From JABSQH01 sp965230015 (lineage in GTDB: Bacteria; Actinomycetota; Acidimicrobiia; Acidimicrobiales; Ilumatobacteraceae), in assembly GCA_965230015.1 (NCBI GenBank), contig CBDDKF010000015.1:1-64000 (forward strand): a stretch of DNA of 64,000 nucleotides, read 5' to 3'. A program made the position numbers and the translations under genes. The stretch's first letter is position 1; each line of letters starts with the position of its first letter. The notes beneath the pieces were generated by a model. That model saw nothing but the letters and a program-made list of their open reading frames with translations, was not told the DNA's origin and ran no database searches. Below, piece by piece: positions 19,332-27,123 of the stretch.

Positions 19332-19918
19332 CGGATGACCCAGATCGTGAAGAACACGAACACCCAGATGATGTCGACCAGGTGCCAGAACAGCGACGTG
19401 CCGCCGGCCCATGGATGCACGGTTTCGAGGTGGCGCGACCGCACGGCGCGGATGTACAGCAAGGCGAGGATGCACAAGCCACCGGTCACGTGCAGCGTGT
19501 GCAACCCGGTGAGCCCGTAGTAGATCGAGCCGTACGGATGGTCGTCGGGGCGGAACGGCAACGTGGTGTACTCGAGCAACTGGTTGACGAGGAACGCCAA
19601 TCCGAGTCCGATGGTGGCGATCAACCAACGGCGCATCATGTGCCGGTCGCCGCGCGCCTGTGCCTTGTCGGCAGCGAGCAGGGTGAACGACGAGCTGACG
19701 AGCACGATCGTGAACACGAGCGCCCGCGGAAGGTCGATGTCGGCGCCTTCGGGCGGCCACGGCGAGTTCGTCGAGCGGAGCAAGAAGTACGCCGCAAAGA
19801 ACGGCGCGAACAGCATCACGTCGGACGCGAGAAACACGATCACACCGAACTGCCCAGTGCTCGTTTCGGGTCGGCGATGCCTGATCACTTCCCCCGACGT
19901 GATCGCCATGCGGCGCAA
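19328..19918 (-). CDS. ctaE: Cytochrome c oxidase subunit III
   Basis: 196 residues with five hydrophobic segments, a normal length for the short actinobacterial form. Conserved motifs: FLASDVMLFAPFFAAYF, GLTGLHTLHVTGG and HLVDIIWVFVF. It is the first gene of the respiratory run and overlaps qcrC by four bases. The start could also be the second Met at 19909. Upstream, about 85 bases separate it from the operator of the divergent ABC operon. Confidence 0.93.
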   Translation of the reverse strand: MRRMAITSGEVIRHRRPETSTGQFGVIVFLASDVMLFAPFFAAYFLLRSTNSPWPPEGADIDLPRALVFTIVLVSSSFTLLAADKAQARGDRHMMRRWLIATIGLGLAFLVNQLLEYTTLPFRPDDHPYGSIYYGLTGLHTLHVTGGLCILALLYIRAVRSRHLETVHPWAGGTSLFWHLVDIIWVFVFFTIWVIR

Positions 19919-20005
19919 CGTAGCTCAGCCGGCGAGGGCGACGCGCACGTTTCCTCACGCTGAAACGCGACGTTCATCAGCACCTACGAAGCGCACTTCG
20001 GGCAT

Positions 20006-20049
20006 TGAAGTCAACGAGTGTTGACTTCACGAAAGCACACGCCTACGGT
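20006..20049 (+). promoter_or_regulatory. Operator and promoter of the ABC exporter operon
   Basis: A perfect palindrome, TGAAGTCAAC-4 nt-GTTGACTTCA (20006-20029), contains the -35 box TTGACT (20021-20026). A -10 like TACGGT (20044-20049) follows at 17 bases. Transcription would start near 20056-20058, at the ATG, so the mRNA is probably leaderless. The likely ligand is the TetR regulator at the end of the same operon. Confidence 0.65.
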
Positions 20050-20057
20050 GCGGGGCG

Positions 20058-21116
20058 ATGTGGCCAATGGTGCAAAAAGAAGTCCGCGAACTGCGCCGCG
20101 ATCGGCGGACCGTGGCAATGCTCATCGGACTCCCACTGATCCTGCTCGTAGTGTTCGGGTACGCCGCAAACTTCGACGTGAGCGAGGTGCGCACCACCGT
20201 GTACGGCGAGGGCGCCGAGACGATCGCTGGCCAACTCCCCGACCTGTTCCAGATCGACACCGTCGACGCGACGGGCGACGAATCGACCGCACAACAAGAG
20301 CTCGTCGACGGCAACGCCGACGTGGCGATCGTGACGAGCGGCGGCAGCACCACGGCGTTCGTCGATGGGTCGTCGCTGTTCACCGCACAGACCGCTGCGG
20401 CGGCTCTGGCGCAAGCGCCGGGCTCGATCACCGTCGACATCTTGTTCAATCCCGACCTCAAGACGTCGTGGGTCATGGTGCCCGCGCTCGTCGGTCTGAT
20501 CATGGCGTTCATCGGCACGCTCATCACGAGCCTCGGGCTCGTCCGTGAGCGACAGGCCGGCACGATCGAACAGCTCGCCGTGATGCCGTTCCGACCAAGC
20601 GACGTAATCGTCGGCAAGATCGCCCCCTACTTCGTACTCGCCTATCTCGACATGATCGTGGTGACCGTGCTGGGTGCACTGTTGTTCGGCGTGCCGTTCC
20701 AAGGGTCGGTGGTGCTGTTCGGTGTGGGCGCCGCGGTGTTCCTGCTCGCGGTGTTGGGACTCGGCGTGTTGATCTCGACGGTGTCGCAGAACCAAGGCCA
20801 AGCGGTGCAGACCGCGATGTTCGTGATGCTGCCGCAGATCTTGTTGTCGGGGATGATCTTCCCGCTCGAGTCGATGCCGTGGGGCGTGCGCTGGATCGGC
20901 TATCTCCTGCCGCTCACCTACTTCGTCGACCTGTCGGGAGGCATCATGCTGCGCGGCGCCGCCCTTCCTGCGTTGTGGATCCCGTTCGCCGTGTTGGCGG
21001 TGATGGCGGTGCTCATCCTCGGTGCCGCAATCCTCCGATTCCGACGCGACCTCGCCCCCGACACCGGCTCGACACCGCTCGTTGACGACGGCACCGAAGC
21101 CGCGGCGACCACATGA
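20058..21116 (+). CDS. ABC-2 type exporter permease
   Basis: 352 residues. One N-terminal membrane segment (about 22-38), an outside loop of about 135 residues, then five more segments (about 147-335). This is the architecture of YbhR/YbhS and linearmycin-type permeases, which expel drugs or other amphipathic molecules. It is the only permease in the operon, so it probably forms a homodimer. Its stop overlaps the next ATG (ATGA). The N-terminus MWPMVQKEVRELRRDRRT fits the family. Confidence 0.88.
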   Translation: MWPMVQKEVRELRRDRRTVAMLIGLPLILLVVFGYAANFDVSEVRTTVYGEGAETIAGQLPDLFQIDTVDATGDESTAQQELVDGNADVAIVTSGGSTTAFVDGSSLFTAQTAAAALAQAPGSITVDILFNPDLKTSWVMVPALVGLIMAFIGTLITSLGLVRERQAGTIEQLAVMPFRPSDVIVGKIAPYFVLAYLDMIVVTVLGALLFGVPFQGSVVLFGVGAAVFLLAVLGLGVLISTVSQNQGQAVQTAMFVMLPQILLSGMIFPLESMPWGVRWIGYLLPLTYFVDLSGGIMLRGAALPALWIPFAVLAVMAVLILGAAILRFRRDLAPDTGSTPLVDDGTEAAATT

Positions 21117-21955
21117 GCGAACAGCACACGTTCGGTGTCGACCGACTCACGGCGGAACTCGGCGCGACCCGCGCGCTGTCCGACATCACCCTCGATATCC
21201 CCGCCGGTGCTGTGACCGCCGTGGTCGGCGGCGACGGAGCGGGCAAGACCACGCTGTTGCGATGTCTGGTCGGCGAGGTCGGTCCGACCAGTGGCACGGT
21301 GCGCCGAGCGGGCAAACACCAGCTCGGATACATGCCGTCGACATCTGGTGTCTGGCGTGACCTGAGCGTTGCCGAGAACGTGGCATTCGCGGCGACGGCC
21401 TACGGCATCGACCCGGACACCGACCATCCGCAGGCCCTGCTGCGCGCGGCACGACTCGACGACTTCACCGACCGCCTCGCCGGCGATCTCTCCGGTGGGA
21501 TGCGCCAGAAGCTCGGCGTGGTCATGGCGATGCTCCACCAACCCGCGCTCATCGTGCTCGACGAACCCTCGACCGGCGTCGACCCGGTCAGCCGAGTGGA
21601 GTTGTGGCGACTGGTCAGCGAGGCGGCCGCAGGAGGGGCTGCGGTCCTCCTGGCGACGACCTACATCGACGAGGCCGAGCGAGCATCGCGCCTGCTCGTG
21701 CTCGACGAGGGCGAGCCACTCGTGGAGGGCGACGCGGCATCGATCACCGCGGCGGTCCCCGGCACGCTGGTGGCCACTGCGACGCCCACACACCGGGTGC
21801 GGTCATGGCGTCGTGGCACGCAGTTCCACGAGTGGCGGCCACCCGATGTCGACGATGTGGACGACGGTGGTAACGCGTCTGCCGTCACGATCACACCCGA
21901 TCTGGAAGACGCCGTGATCATTGAGATGCTCAATCGGCGGGCGGTGGCGTCGTGA
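21113..21955 (+). CDS. ABC transporter ATPase, degenerate H-loop (YbhF N-half type)
   Basis: 280 residues. Walker A is GGDGAGKTTLLR, signature LSGGMRQKLG and Walker B ALIVLDEP. The usual H-loop His is replaced: TTYIDEAERA. E. coli YbhF, as I recall it, has the same trait in its first half, with a normal second half. Here the halves are separate genes, so this protein and the next probably make a heterodimer with one weak site. The C-terminal 60 residues are unlike standard ATPases. Coupled by ATGA overlaps on both sides. Confidence 0.88.
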   Translation: MSEQHTFGVDRLTAELGATRALSDITLDIPAGAVTAVVGGDGAGKTTLLRCLVGEVGPTSGTVRRAGKHQLGYMPSTSGVWRDLSVAENVAFAATAYGIDPDTDHPQALLRAARLDDFTDRLAGDLSGGMRQKLGVVMAMLHQPALIVLDEPSTGVDPVSRVELWRLVSEAAAGGAAVLLATTYIDEAERASRLLVLDEGEPLVEGDAASITAAVPGTLVATATPTHRVRSWRRGTQFHEWRPPDVDDVDDGGNASAVTITPDLEDAVIIEMLNRRAVAS

Positions 21956-22809
21956 CGCAGCTCGCGCGTGCGCACGGTGCCACGAAACGGTTTGGGCGAT
22001 TCGTCGCCGTCGACCACGCGGATCTCTCGGTCGACGCCGGTGAGATCGTCGGGTTGATCGGAGCGAACGGCGCGGGAAAGACGACCCTGATCCGGATGCT
22101 GCTGGGGCTGACCACGGTGTCGGACGGGACGGTGGCCGTGTTCGGGGAGGCGCCATCTCGTCGCACCCGTCGCCGTCTCGGTTACGTACCGCAGGGGCTC
22201 GGGTTGTGGCCCGACCTCACCGTCGACGAGAACCTGGCGTTCACCTCAGCGGCGTTCGGTTCGCAGGCCCCATCGACAGCACTCCCGGAGGGACTGGATG
22301 GCGATGCACTGGTCGGCTCGCTCAGCCTGGGACAACAGCGCCAACTGGCATTCGTGTGCGCGCTCGCCCACGAACCCGACTTGGTCGTGCTCGACGAGCC
22401 GACGTCGGGTGTCGACCCGTTGGCCCGCGCCCACTTGTGGGAACGCATCCACGACACCGCCGAGCAGGGCGCGGGCGTGCTGGTGACCACGCATTACATG
22501 CAAGAGGCCCAGCAATGCGACCGTTTGGTGCTGATGAGCGGCGGGCACATCGCCGCGCGCGGCACACTCGACCAGGTGTTGCAGGGAGTACAGGCGATCG
22601 AGGTCGCCAGCGACAACCGGCGGACCACCTTCGAGGTGCTGGCCGCTGCGCAGATCCCGATCATGCTCACCGGACAGCGAGTTCGCGCAGTCGGTGTGGA
22701 GCCGAGCCAGGTCGACGACGCGCTGCGGGCGGCAGACGTCACCGCACACGTCGAGGTCGTTGCCGGCACGCTGGAGGAAGCGATGCTGCTGATCGAACGA
22801 GCACGATGA
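21952..22809 (+). CDS. ABC transporter ATPase, canonical H-loop partner
   Basis: 285 residues. Walker A GANGAGKTTLIR, signature LSLGQQRQLA (Leu for the usual Gly), Walker B DLVVLDEPTSGVD, and an intact H-loop TTHYMQEAQQ. A DrrA-like C-terminal domain of about 70 residues follows. It is the second half of a split YbhF-like pair. The stop overlaps the regulator ATG by four bases. Confidence 0.9.
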   Translation: MTQLARAHGATKRFGRFVAVDHADLSVDAGEIVGLIGANGAGKTTLIRMLLGLTTVSDGTVAVFGEAPSRRTRRRLGYVPQGLGLWPDLTVDENLAFTSAAFGSQAPSTALPEGLDGDALVGSLSLGQQRQLAFVCALAHEPDLVVLDEPTSGVDPLARAHLWERIHDTAEQGAGVLVTTHYMQEAQQCDRLVLMSGGHIAARGTLDQVLQGVQAIEVASDNRRTTFEVLAAAQIPIMLTGQRVRAVGVEPSQVDDALRAADVTAHVEVVAGTLEEAMLLIERAR

Positions 22810-23393
22810 CCAAACCGCGAGGTCGACGGCCCGGACCGGGCACGACCGAGCCGGCGATCCTGGCCGCAACGCGCGAGGTCGTTGCCGAGGTGGGTGTGGA
22901 ACGTGCCTCGATGCGCGAGATCGCCGCTCGAGCCGACGTCGACCCCGCGGCGATCTATCGGTTCTTCGACGGCAAGGACGAACTGATCGCTGCTGCGCTT
23001 CGACCGCCCGACATCGCGGCCGACGTGGCGGCGGGTATCGCCGACGCCGACGAGCCCGGCCGAGCGATGGTGGCCGGCGTGCTCGCAGCGTGGGACCACC
23101 CAGACGTTCGCCAGCATCTGACCGCGTTGGTACGCGCAGCATTGACCAACGAGCTCGCAGCCGAGATGTTGCGCGAGGTGTTCACATCGCGCATCGTCGG
23201 CGCGGTCGAGCGCGCAGCGCAGCCCGACGACGCCGCACTGCGGGCGTCGCTCGCGGCGTCACAGGTGATCGGGCTCGCGCTCCTACGCGAGATTCTGGCG
23301 ATCGAGCCACTGGCCGACGTATCGACCGAGCGGCTCGTCGACATCATCGCCCCCACCGTCGAGCGGTACTTGGGCGGCGACCTCGAACCGTGA
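22806..23393 (+). CDS. TetR family regulator of the ABC operon
   Basis: 195 residues. N-terminal helix-turn-helix: ASMREIAARADVDPAAIYRFF (about 36-56). A ligand-binding C-terminal domain rich in Ala follows. It is the last of four coupled genes, so it probably represses its own operon through the palindrome at 20006-20029, and an exported substrate would relieve it. That pairing is inferred from position. Confidence 0.88.
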   Translation: MTKPRGRRPGPGTTEPAILAATREVVAEVGVERASMREIAARADVDPAAIYRFFDGKDELIAAALRPPDIAADVAAGIADADEPGRAMVAGVLAAWDHPDVRQHLTALVRAALTNELAAEMLREVFTSRIVGAVERAAQPDDAALRASLAASQVIGLALLREILAIEPLADVSTERLVDIIAPTVERYLGGDLEP

Positions 23394-23413
23394 ACGGCGA
23401 CCCGGTCACGACC

Positions 23414-26002
23414 TCACCGGATCACGGCCGTGAGGTCGACGACCAAGTCGGTTGCACGTTGGGTGAACACGCAGATCGAACCATCGCGTGACAGCTCGAT
23501 CGTCGCGTTGTTGGCGATCGTTCGACCCGCGCGGTGGTTGAGGTTCGACGCCTCTGGCCGATCAGCGTCGCACGGGTAGGCGACCACGTAGCCCTGCTGG
23601 GCAGGGTCGACCGCCGCGATGCTGAACACCCCGGCCGTCGCTGCGGCGCTCACCCCAGCGCGCCCGACCACCTGAATCTCGGTGACCTGACCCGCCGCCC
23701 GTCGGCCGATGCCTTGGGCGATCCCATCCACCGTCAACCGGTCGAGACGTGTCTCCACGAGACGGGCGGGCACGTTGGTGGCGACGATGGAGCCACGTGA
23801 GGTGTAGGCCGCAACATCGACGACCAAGTCGAGCGCACGATGGGAGTACACGCAGATCGCACCACCATCTCCGATCTCGATGGTCGCTCCGCCCGCGATG
23901 GTTTCGCCGGCGGCGTAGTTGAGCATCGATGCCTCCGGCCTGCTCTCGCCACACGGATACGCCGCGAGGAAGCCGTTGTGCTCGGGGTCGATGGCGATCG
24001 CATTCACCGTGACCGCACTGGCATCGTTCGGCACCCCGTTCCGACCGGCGACCTTGACCACGGTCTCTTGTCCTGCGGCGCGTCGACCGATGCCGGCGAA
24101 CTGGCCGTCGGTGGTCGGCTGCCCCGCCCGCGTCTCGATGAACCGCGCCGGGTTGATCGGATCGAGCGTCGAGCCGTTCGGTACCGCGCCCAATACGTCG
24201 ACGATGAGGTCGGTCGCACGGTGGGTGTACACGCACAGACTGCCGCTGGCCGAGAGCGCCACCGTGGCCGCGTTGGCGATCGTCTGACCGGCCTGGTGAT
24301 TGATCGTCGACGCCGCCGGCCGCGGTTGGTCGCACGGGTAGGCGACCGCGAACCCCTGGTCGGAAGGCGCCACGATGCCCACGTTGACGATCGCTGCGTC
24401 GACGTGCTCGCCGATCCCCACGCGGCCGGCGACCTGTACTTCGGTGACCTGGCCGGCCGTGCGTCGGCCGATGCTCTGTTGCTGGCCGTCGGCGGTGGGA
24501 CGTGACGGCCTGGTCTCCACCAGCCGCGCCGGACGGAACGTGTCGACGCCGACCGGGTCGGGGACGAAGCCCGTGCCGAGGTCGACGCGCGGCAACTCGT
24601 CGCCCATCTCGTTGGGAGCGTTGCCGCGATTCGAGGTGTCGTCCAGCCCGAGCTGACCGGTCAGGTTGTAGCCCCAACACTTGAGCAGGTTGTTGTCGAG
24701 CACCGCACACGTGTGCCGATCACCAGCGACGACGGCGATCGCCACCCGATCGACGCCGAAATCGATCGGTGCGAGGTTGTCGCCCATCTCGCCAGGCCCG
24801 GATCCACGTTGGACGATGTCGCCCTGACCGAGTTGACCGTGCTCGTTCACGCCCCAGCACTTCACGGACCGATCATCGAGCTGCGCACACCCGTGGAATC
24901 CAGCCGCGGACATGGCCTTCGCCGAACGGCCGGTGCCAAGCTGCACGACGGGGAGCGCGTCGCCCATCTCGCCGGGATCGTCGCCGCGCCGCAGCGGGCT
25001 CTCGTTGCCGAGCTGACCGCCAGAGCCGTCGCCCCAGCACTTCACCGACGCGTCGTCGAGCAACGCGCACGTGCCGAAGGTCATCGCCTGGACAGCCACC
25101 GCCGAACGGCCGGTGCCGAGGTCGATGCGCGGCAGGTTGTCGCCCATCTCGCCCGGTGCTTCGCCGCGAGTGCTGTCGTCGCCGAGGCCGAGCTGGCCGA
25201 AGAGGTTCCACCCCCAGCACTTCAACAGGTCGTTGTCGAGCAGCGCACAGGTGTGCCCGTTGCCCGCGGAAATCGCCACGGCCGCAACGTCGGTCCCGAG
25301 ATCGATCGCCGGAAGATTGTCGCCCATCTCCCCCGGGTCGTCGCCGCGGTGGACCGTGTCGCCCAGTCCCAAGGCGCCAACCGGATTGCCGCCCCAACAC
25401 TTCATCTCGTTGTTGTCGAGCAGCGCGCACGTGTGCATCCCGCCGGCGGTGATCGCAGTGGCGGTCCGCCCCGTGCCGAGATCGACAGTCGGAAGGTTGT
25501 CGCCCATCTCACCCGGGTCATCGCCGCGGTCGTCGGTGTCGCCGATGCCGAGCGTGCCGGCCAGGTTGAAACCCCAGCACTTGACGTGCCCGTTGTCGAG
25601 CAGTGCGCAGCTGTGTCCCTCACCGACGGCGATGGCAGTGGCGGTACGCCCGGTGCCGAGGTCGACGGCGGGCAGGTCGTCGCCCATCTCGCCGGGGTTG
25701 TCGCCACGATCGGTGCTGTCGCCGTAGCCGAGTCGGCCGAACAAGCCGAGACCCCAGCACTTCACCTCGCCTTGGGCGCTGAGCACGCAGGAGTGGTCGG
25801 TGCCGAGGGCAACCTCGACCCACCCCGAAGGAATCGCTGGGTCGCCCGCGGCCTCGACGTACGTCCCCGCGGTGGGCGAACCGACCGCCAAGGCAGTGAG
25901 GCCAACGGCGAGAGCGACGATGGCAAACAGCGATCGCCACCACGGGCGAGAACGACGGCGACGGGCGATGTCGACGAACTGGCGGGGATACATCGTGCAC
26001 AT
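23414..26002 (-). CDS. Exported RCC1-repeat protein with three C-terminal surface repeats
   Basis: 862 residues from ATG 26002, preceded at seven bases by AGGAG. A twin-Arg-like basic stretch (RRRRSRPWWR) and a hydrophobic helix make the export signal. Residues about 60-470 are RCC1/ATS1-type repeats, each with HTCALLDN and VKCWG, so each blade has a Cys pair that could be a disulfide. The rest is three copies of about 127 residues, each starting PARLVETR or PARFIETR and containing a YPC...RP motif. That repeat type is common on actinobacterial exported proteins. No enzyme motif was seen. Probable cell-surface binding protein. Confidence 0.85.
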   Translation of the reverse strand: MCTMYPRQFVDIARRRRSRPWWRSLFAIVALAVGLTALAVGSPTAGTYVEAAGDPAIPSGWVEVALGTDHSCVLSAQGEVKCWGLGLFGRLGYGDSTDRGDNPGEMGDDLPAVDLGTGRTATAIAVGEGHSCALLDNGHVKCWGFNLAGTLGIGDTDDRGDDPGEMGDNLPTVDLGTGRTATAITAGGMHTCALLDNNEMKCWGGNPVGALGLGDTVHRGDDPGEMGDNLPAIDLGTDVAAVAISAGNGHTCALLDNDLLKCWGWNLFGQLGLGDDSTRGEAPGEMGDNLPRIDLGTGRSAVAVQAMTFGTCALLDDASVKCWGDGSGGQLGNESPLRRGDDPGEMGDALPVVQLGTGRSAKAMSAAGFHGCAQLDDRSVKCWGVNEHGQLGQGDIVQRGSGPGEMGDNLAPIDFGVDRVAIAVVAGDRHTCAVLDNNLLKCWGYNLTGQLGLDDTSNRGNAPNEMGDELPRVDLGTGFVPDPVGVDTFRPARLVETRPSRPTADGQQQSIGRRTAGQVTEVQVAGRVGIGEHVDAAIVNVGIVAPSDQGFAVAYPCDQPRPAASTINHQAGQTIANAATVALSASGSLCVYTHRATDLIVDVLGAVPNGSTLDPINPARFIETRAGQPTTDGQFAGIGRRAAGQETVVKVAGRNGVPNDASAVTVNAIAIDPEHNGFLAAYPCGESRPEASMLNYAAGETIAGGATIEIGDGGAICVYSHRALDLVVDVAAYTSRGSIVATNVPARLVETRLDRLTVDGIAQGIGRRAAGQVTEIQVVGRAGVSAAATAGVFSIAAVDPAQQGYVVAYPCDADRPEASNLNHRAGRTIANNATIELSRDGSICVFTQRATDLVVDLTAVIR
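24601..25690 (-). repeat. Seven in-register 180-bp repeats coding RCC1 blades
   Basis: The motif cgcccatctc recurs at 24601, 24781, 24961, 25141, 25321, 25501 and 25681, a 180-base (60-codon) period with essentially no drift. It encodes the GEMGD turn of each blade. The constant length suggests recent spread or gene-conversion-like homogenisation. Confidence 0.85.
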
Positions 26003-26080
26003 TGGGGGGCTCCTGGCGGGTCGGGGCGCAGCTGCGCTCACCGGTCCTGACGGGCCACCCGCCGGTCGCTTACGCGCCGG

Positions 26081-26650
26081 TCAGCGGAAATTCTCGAAGT
26101 AGCGGCTCGGGGTCGGTCCCCGTTGGCCGTGGTACTTCGACCCCACCGCGCCGGCGCCGTACGGCTCGTCGGCGGGCGTGGTCATCTGCATGAAGCTGAT
26201 CTGGCCGATCTTCATCTGCGGATAGAGGGTGATCGGCAGACTGGCCACGTTGGCCAGTTCCAAGGTGATGTGGCCGTCGAAGCCGGGGTCGACAAACCCC
26301 GCGGTGGAGTGAATCAGTAGCCCGAGCCGCCCCAGTGAGCTCTTGCCGTCGACTCGACCGACGATGTCGTCAGGCATCCCGATCCGTTCCAGTGTGGAGC
26401 CGAGCACGAACTCGCCGGGGTGGAGGATGAACGGCTCGTCGCTGTCGGGGTCGAGTTCGACCAGCTCGGTGAGATCGGCCATGTCCTGTTTCACGTCGAT
26501 CACACCGCGGGTGTGGTTGCGGAACACCCGAAACAACGGTGAGATGCGCACGTCGATCGACGACGGCTGAATGAGCCCATCGTCAAAGGGTTCGATCACG
26601 ATCCGGCCGGCGGCAATCTGCTCACGCATGGTGCGGTCCGACAAGATCAC
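26081..26650 (-). CDS. dcd: dCTP deaminase, probably bifunctional (dUMP-forming)
   Basis: 189 residues, normal length. The core RVDGKSSLGRLGLLIHSTAG and FVDPGFDGHITLEL are present, including the catalytic Glu in ITLEL and the Ser/Arg of SSLGR. The C-terminal GSKYHGQRGPTPSR closes over the triphosphate. The Mycobacterium tuberculosis enzyme of this family makes dUMP directly from dCTP; the same is likely here. It is a cytosolic supply step for thymidylate. Divergent from the ferredoxin gene. Confidence 0.95.
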   Translation of the reverse strand: MILSDRTMREQIAAGRIVIEPFDDGLIQPSSIDVRISPLFRVFRNHTRGVIDVKQDMADLTELVELDPDSDEPFILHPGEFVLGSTLERIGMPDDIVGRVDGKSSLGRLGLLIHSTAGFVDPGFDGHITLELANVASLPITLYPQMKIGQISFMQMTTPADEPYGAGAVGSKYHGQRGPTPSRYFENFR

Positions 26651-26792
26651 GAGAGCTTCACCGCCGGTGACGTTAGCGATCGTCCGCGGGTCGACGCAGA
26701 TGATCCCGTGTTCCGCGCGGATCTGCGGACTAAACCAGGTGAGGGCCGTTAATATTCAGGTGACCCCCTAGCAAGAAGGAACGGCATTCGAC

Positions 26793-27113
26793 ATGGCAGC
26801 GACAGCACTGATGGTGTGGATCGACCAAGACCTGTGCACGGGCGACGGCATCTGCTCGGAGATCTGTCCCGACGTGTTCACGCCGCGCGACGACGGCCTG
26901 TGGGTGGTCAAAGAGGAGGCCGAACACTTCGGCGAGTCGATTGTGTTCGACGGCGCCGATGGCCCAGGGCACGGCCCCGACATGGGCAAGGGCGTGGCGC
27001 GTATCCCCGACTCGCTGATCGACACCGCAGTCGAGGCCGCCGAGGAGTGCCCCGGCGAGTGCATCATGATCGAGCCCTACGACCAGGCTGCGATCGACAA
27101 CCGCGGCGCATAG
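26793..27113 (+). CDS. Small ferredoxin, 3Fe-4S/4Fe-4S type
   Basis: 106 residues. Cys15, Cys21 and Cys25-Pro in CTGDGICSEICPDVF, then Cys86-Pro and Cys90 in CPGECI. The spacing resembles single-cluster ferredoxins that feed cytochromes P450 and other oxygenases in actinobacteria. An insertion of about 30 residues (GESIVFDGADGPGHGPDMGKG) between the cluster motifs makes it longer than the usual 65. A strong ribosome site AGAAGGAA precedes the ATG. No P450 lies nearby, so the partner is unknown. Confidence 0.88.
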   Translation: MAATALMVWIDQDLCTGDGICSEICPDVFTPRDDGLWVVKEEAEHFGESIVFDGADGPGHGPDMGKGVARIPDSLIDTAVEAAEECPGECIMIEPYDQAAIDNRGA

Positions 27114-27123
27114 CCGCGGCCCT

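Noticed and set aside
17569..19482. Long minus-strand frame upstream of qcrB
   Set aside because: It joins out-of-frame shadows of qcrC and ctaE with the correct N-terminal frame of qcrA; the real starts are the overlapping ATG/GTG codons.
24601..25690. Regular 180-bp repeats considered as CRISPR
   Set aside because: The whole period is coding RCC1 blades in one frame; repeats and spacers do not alternate and no cas gene is present.
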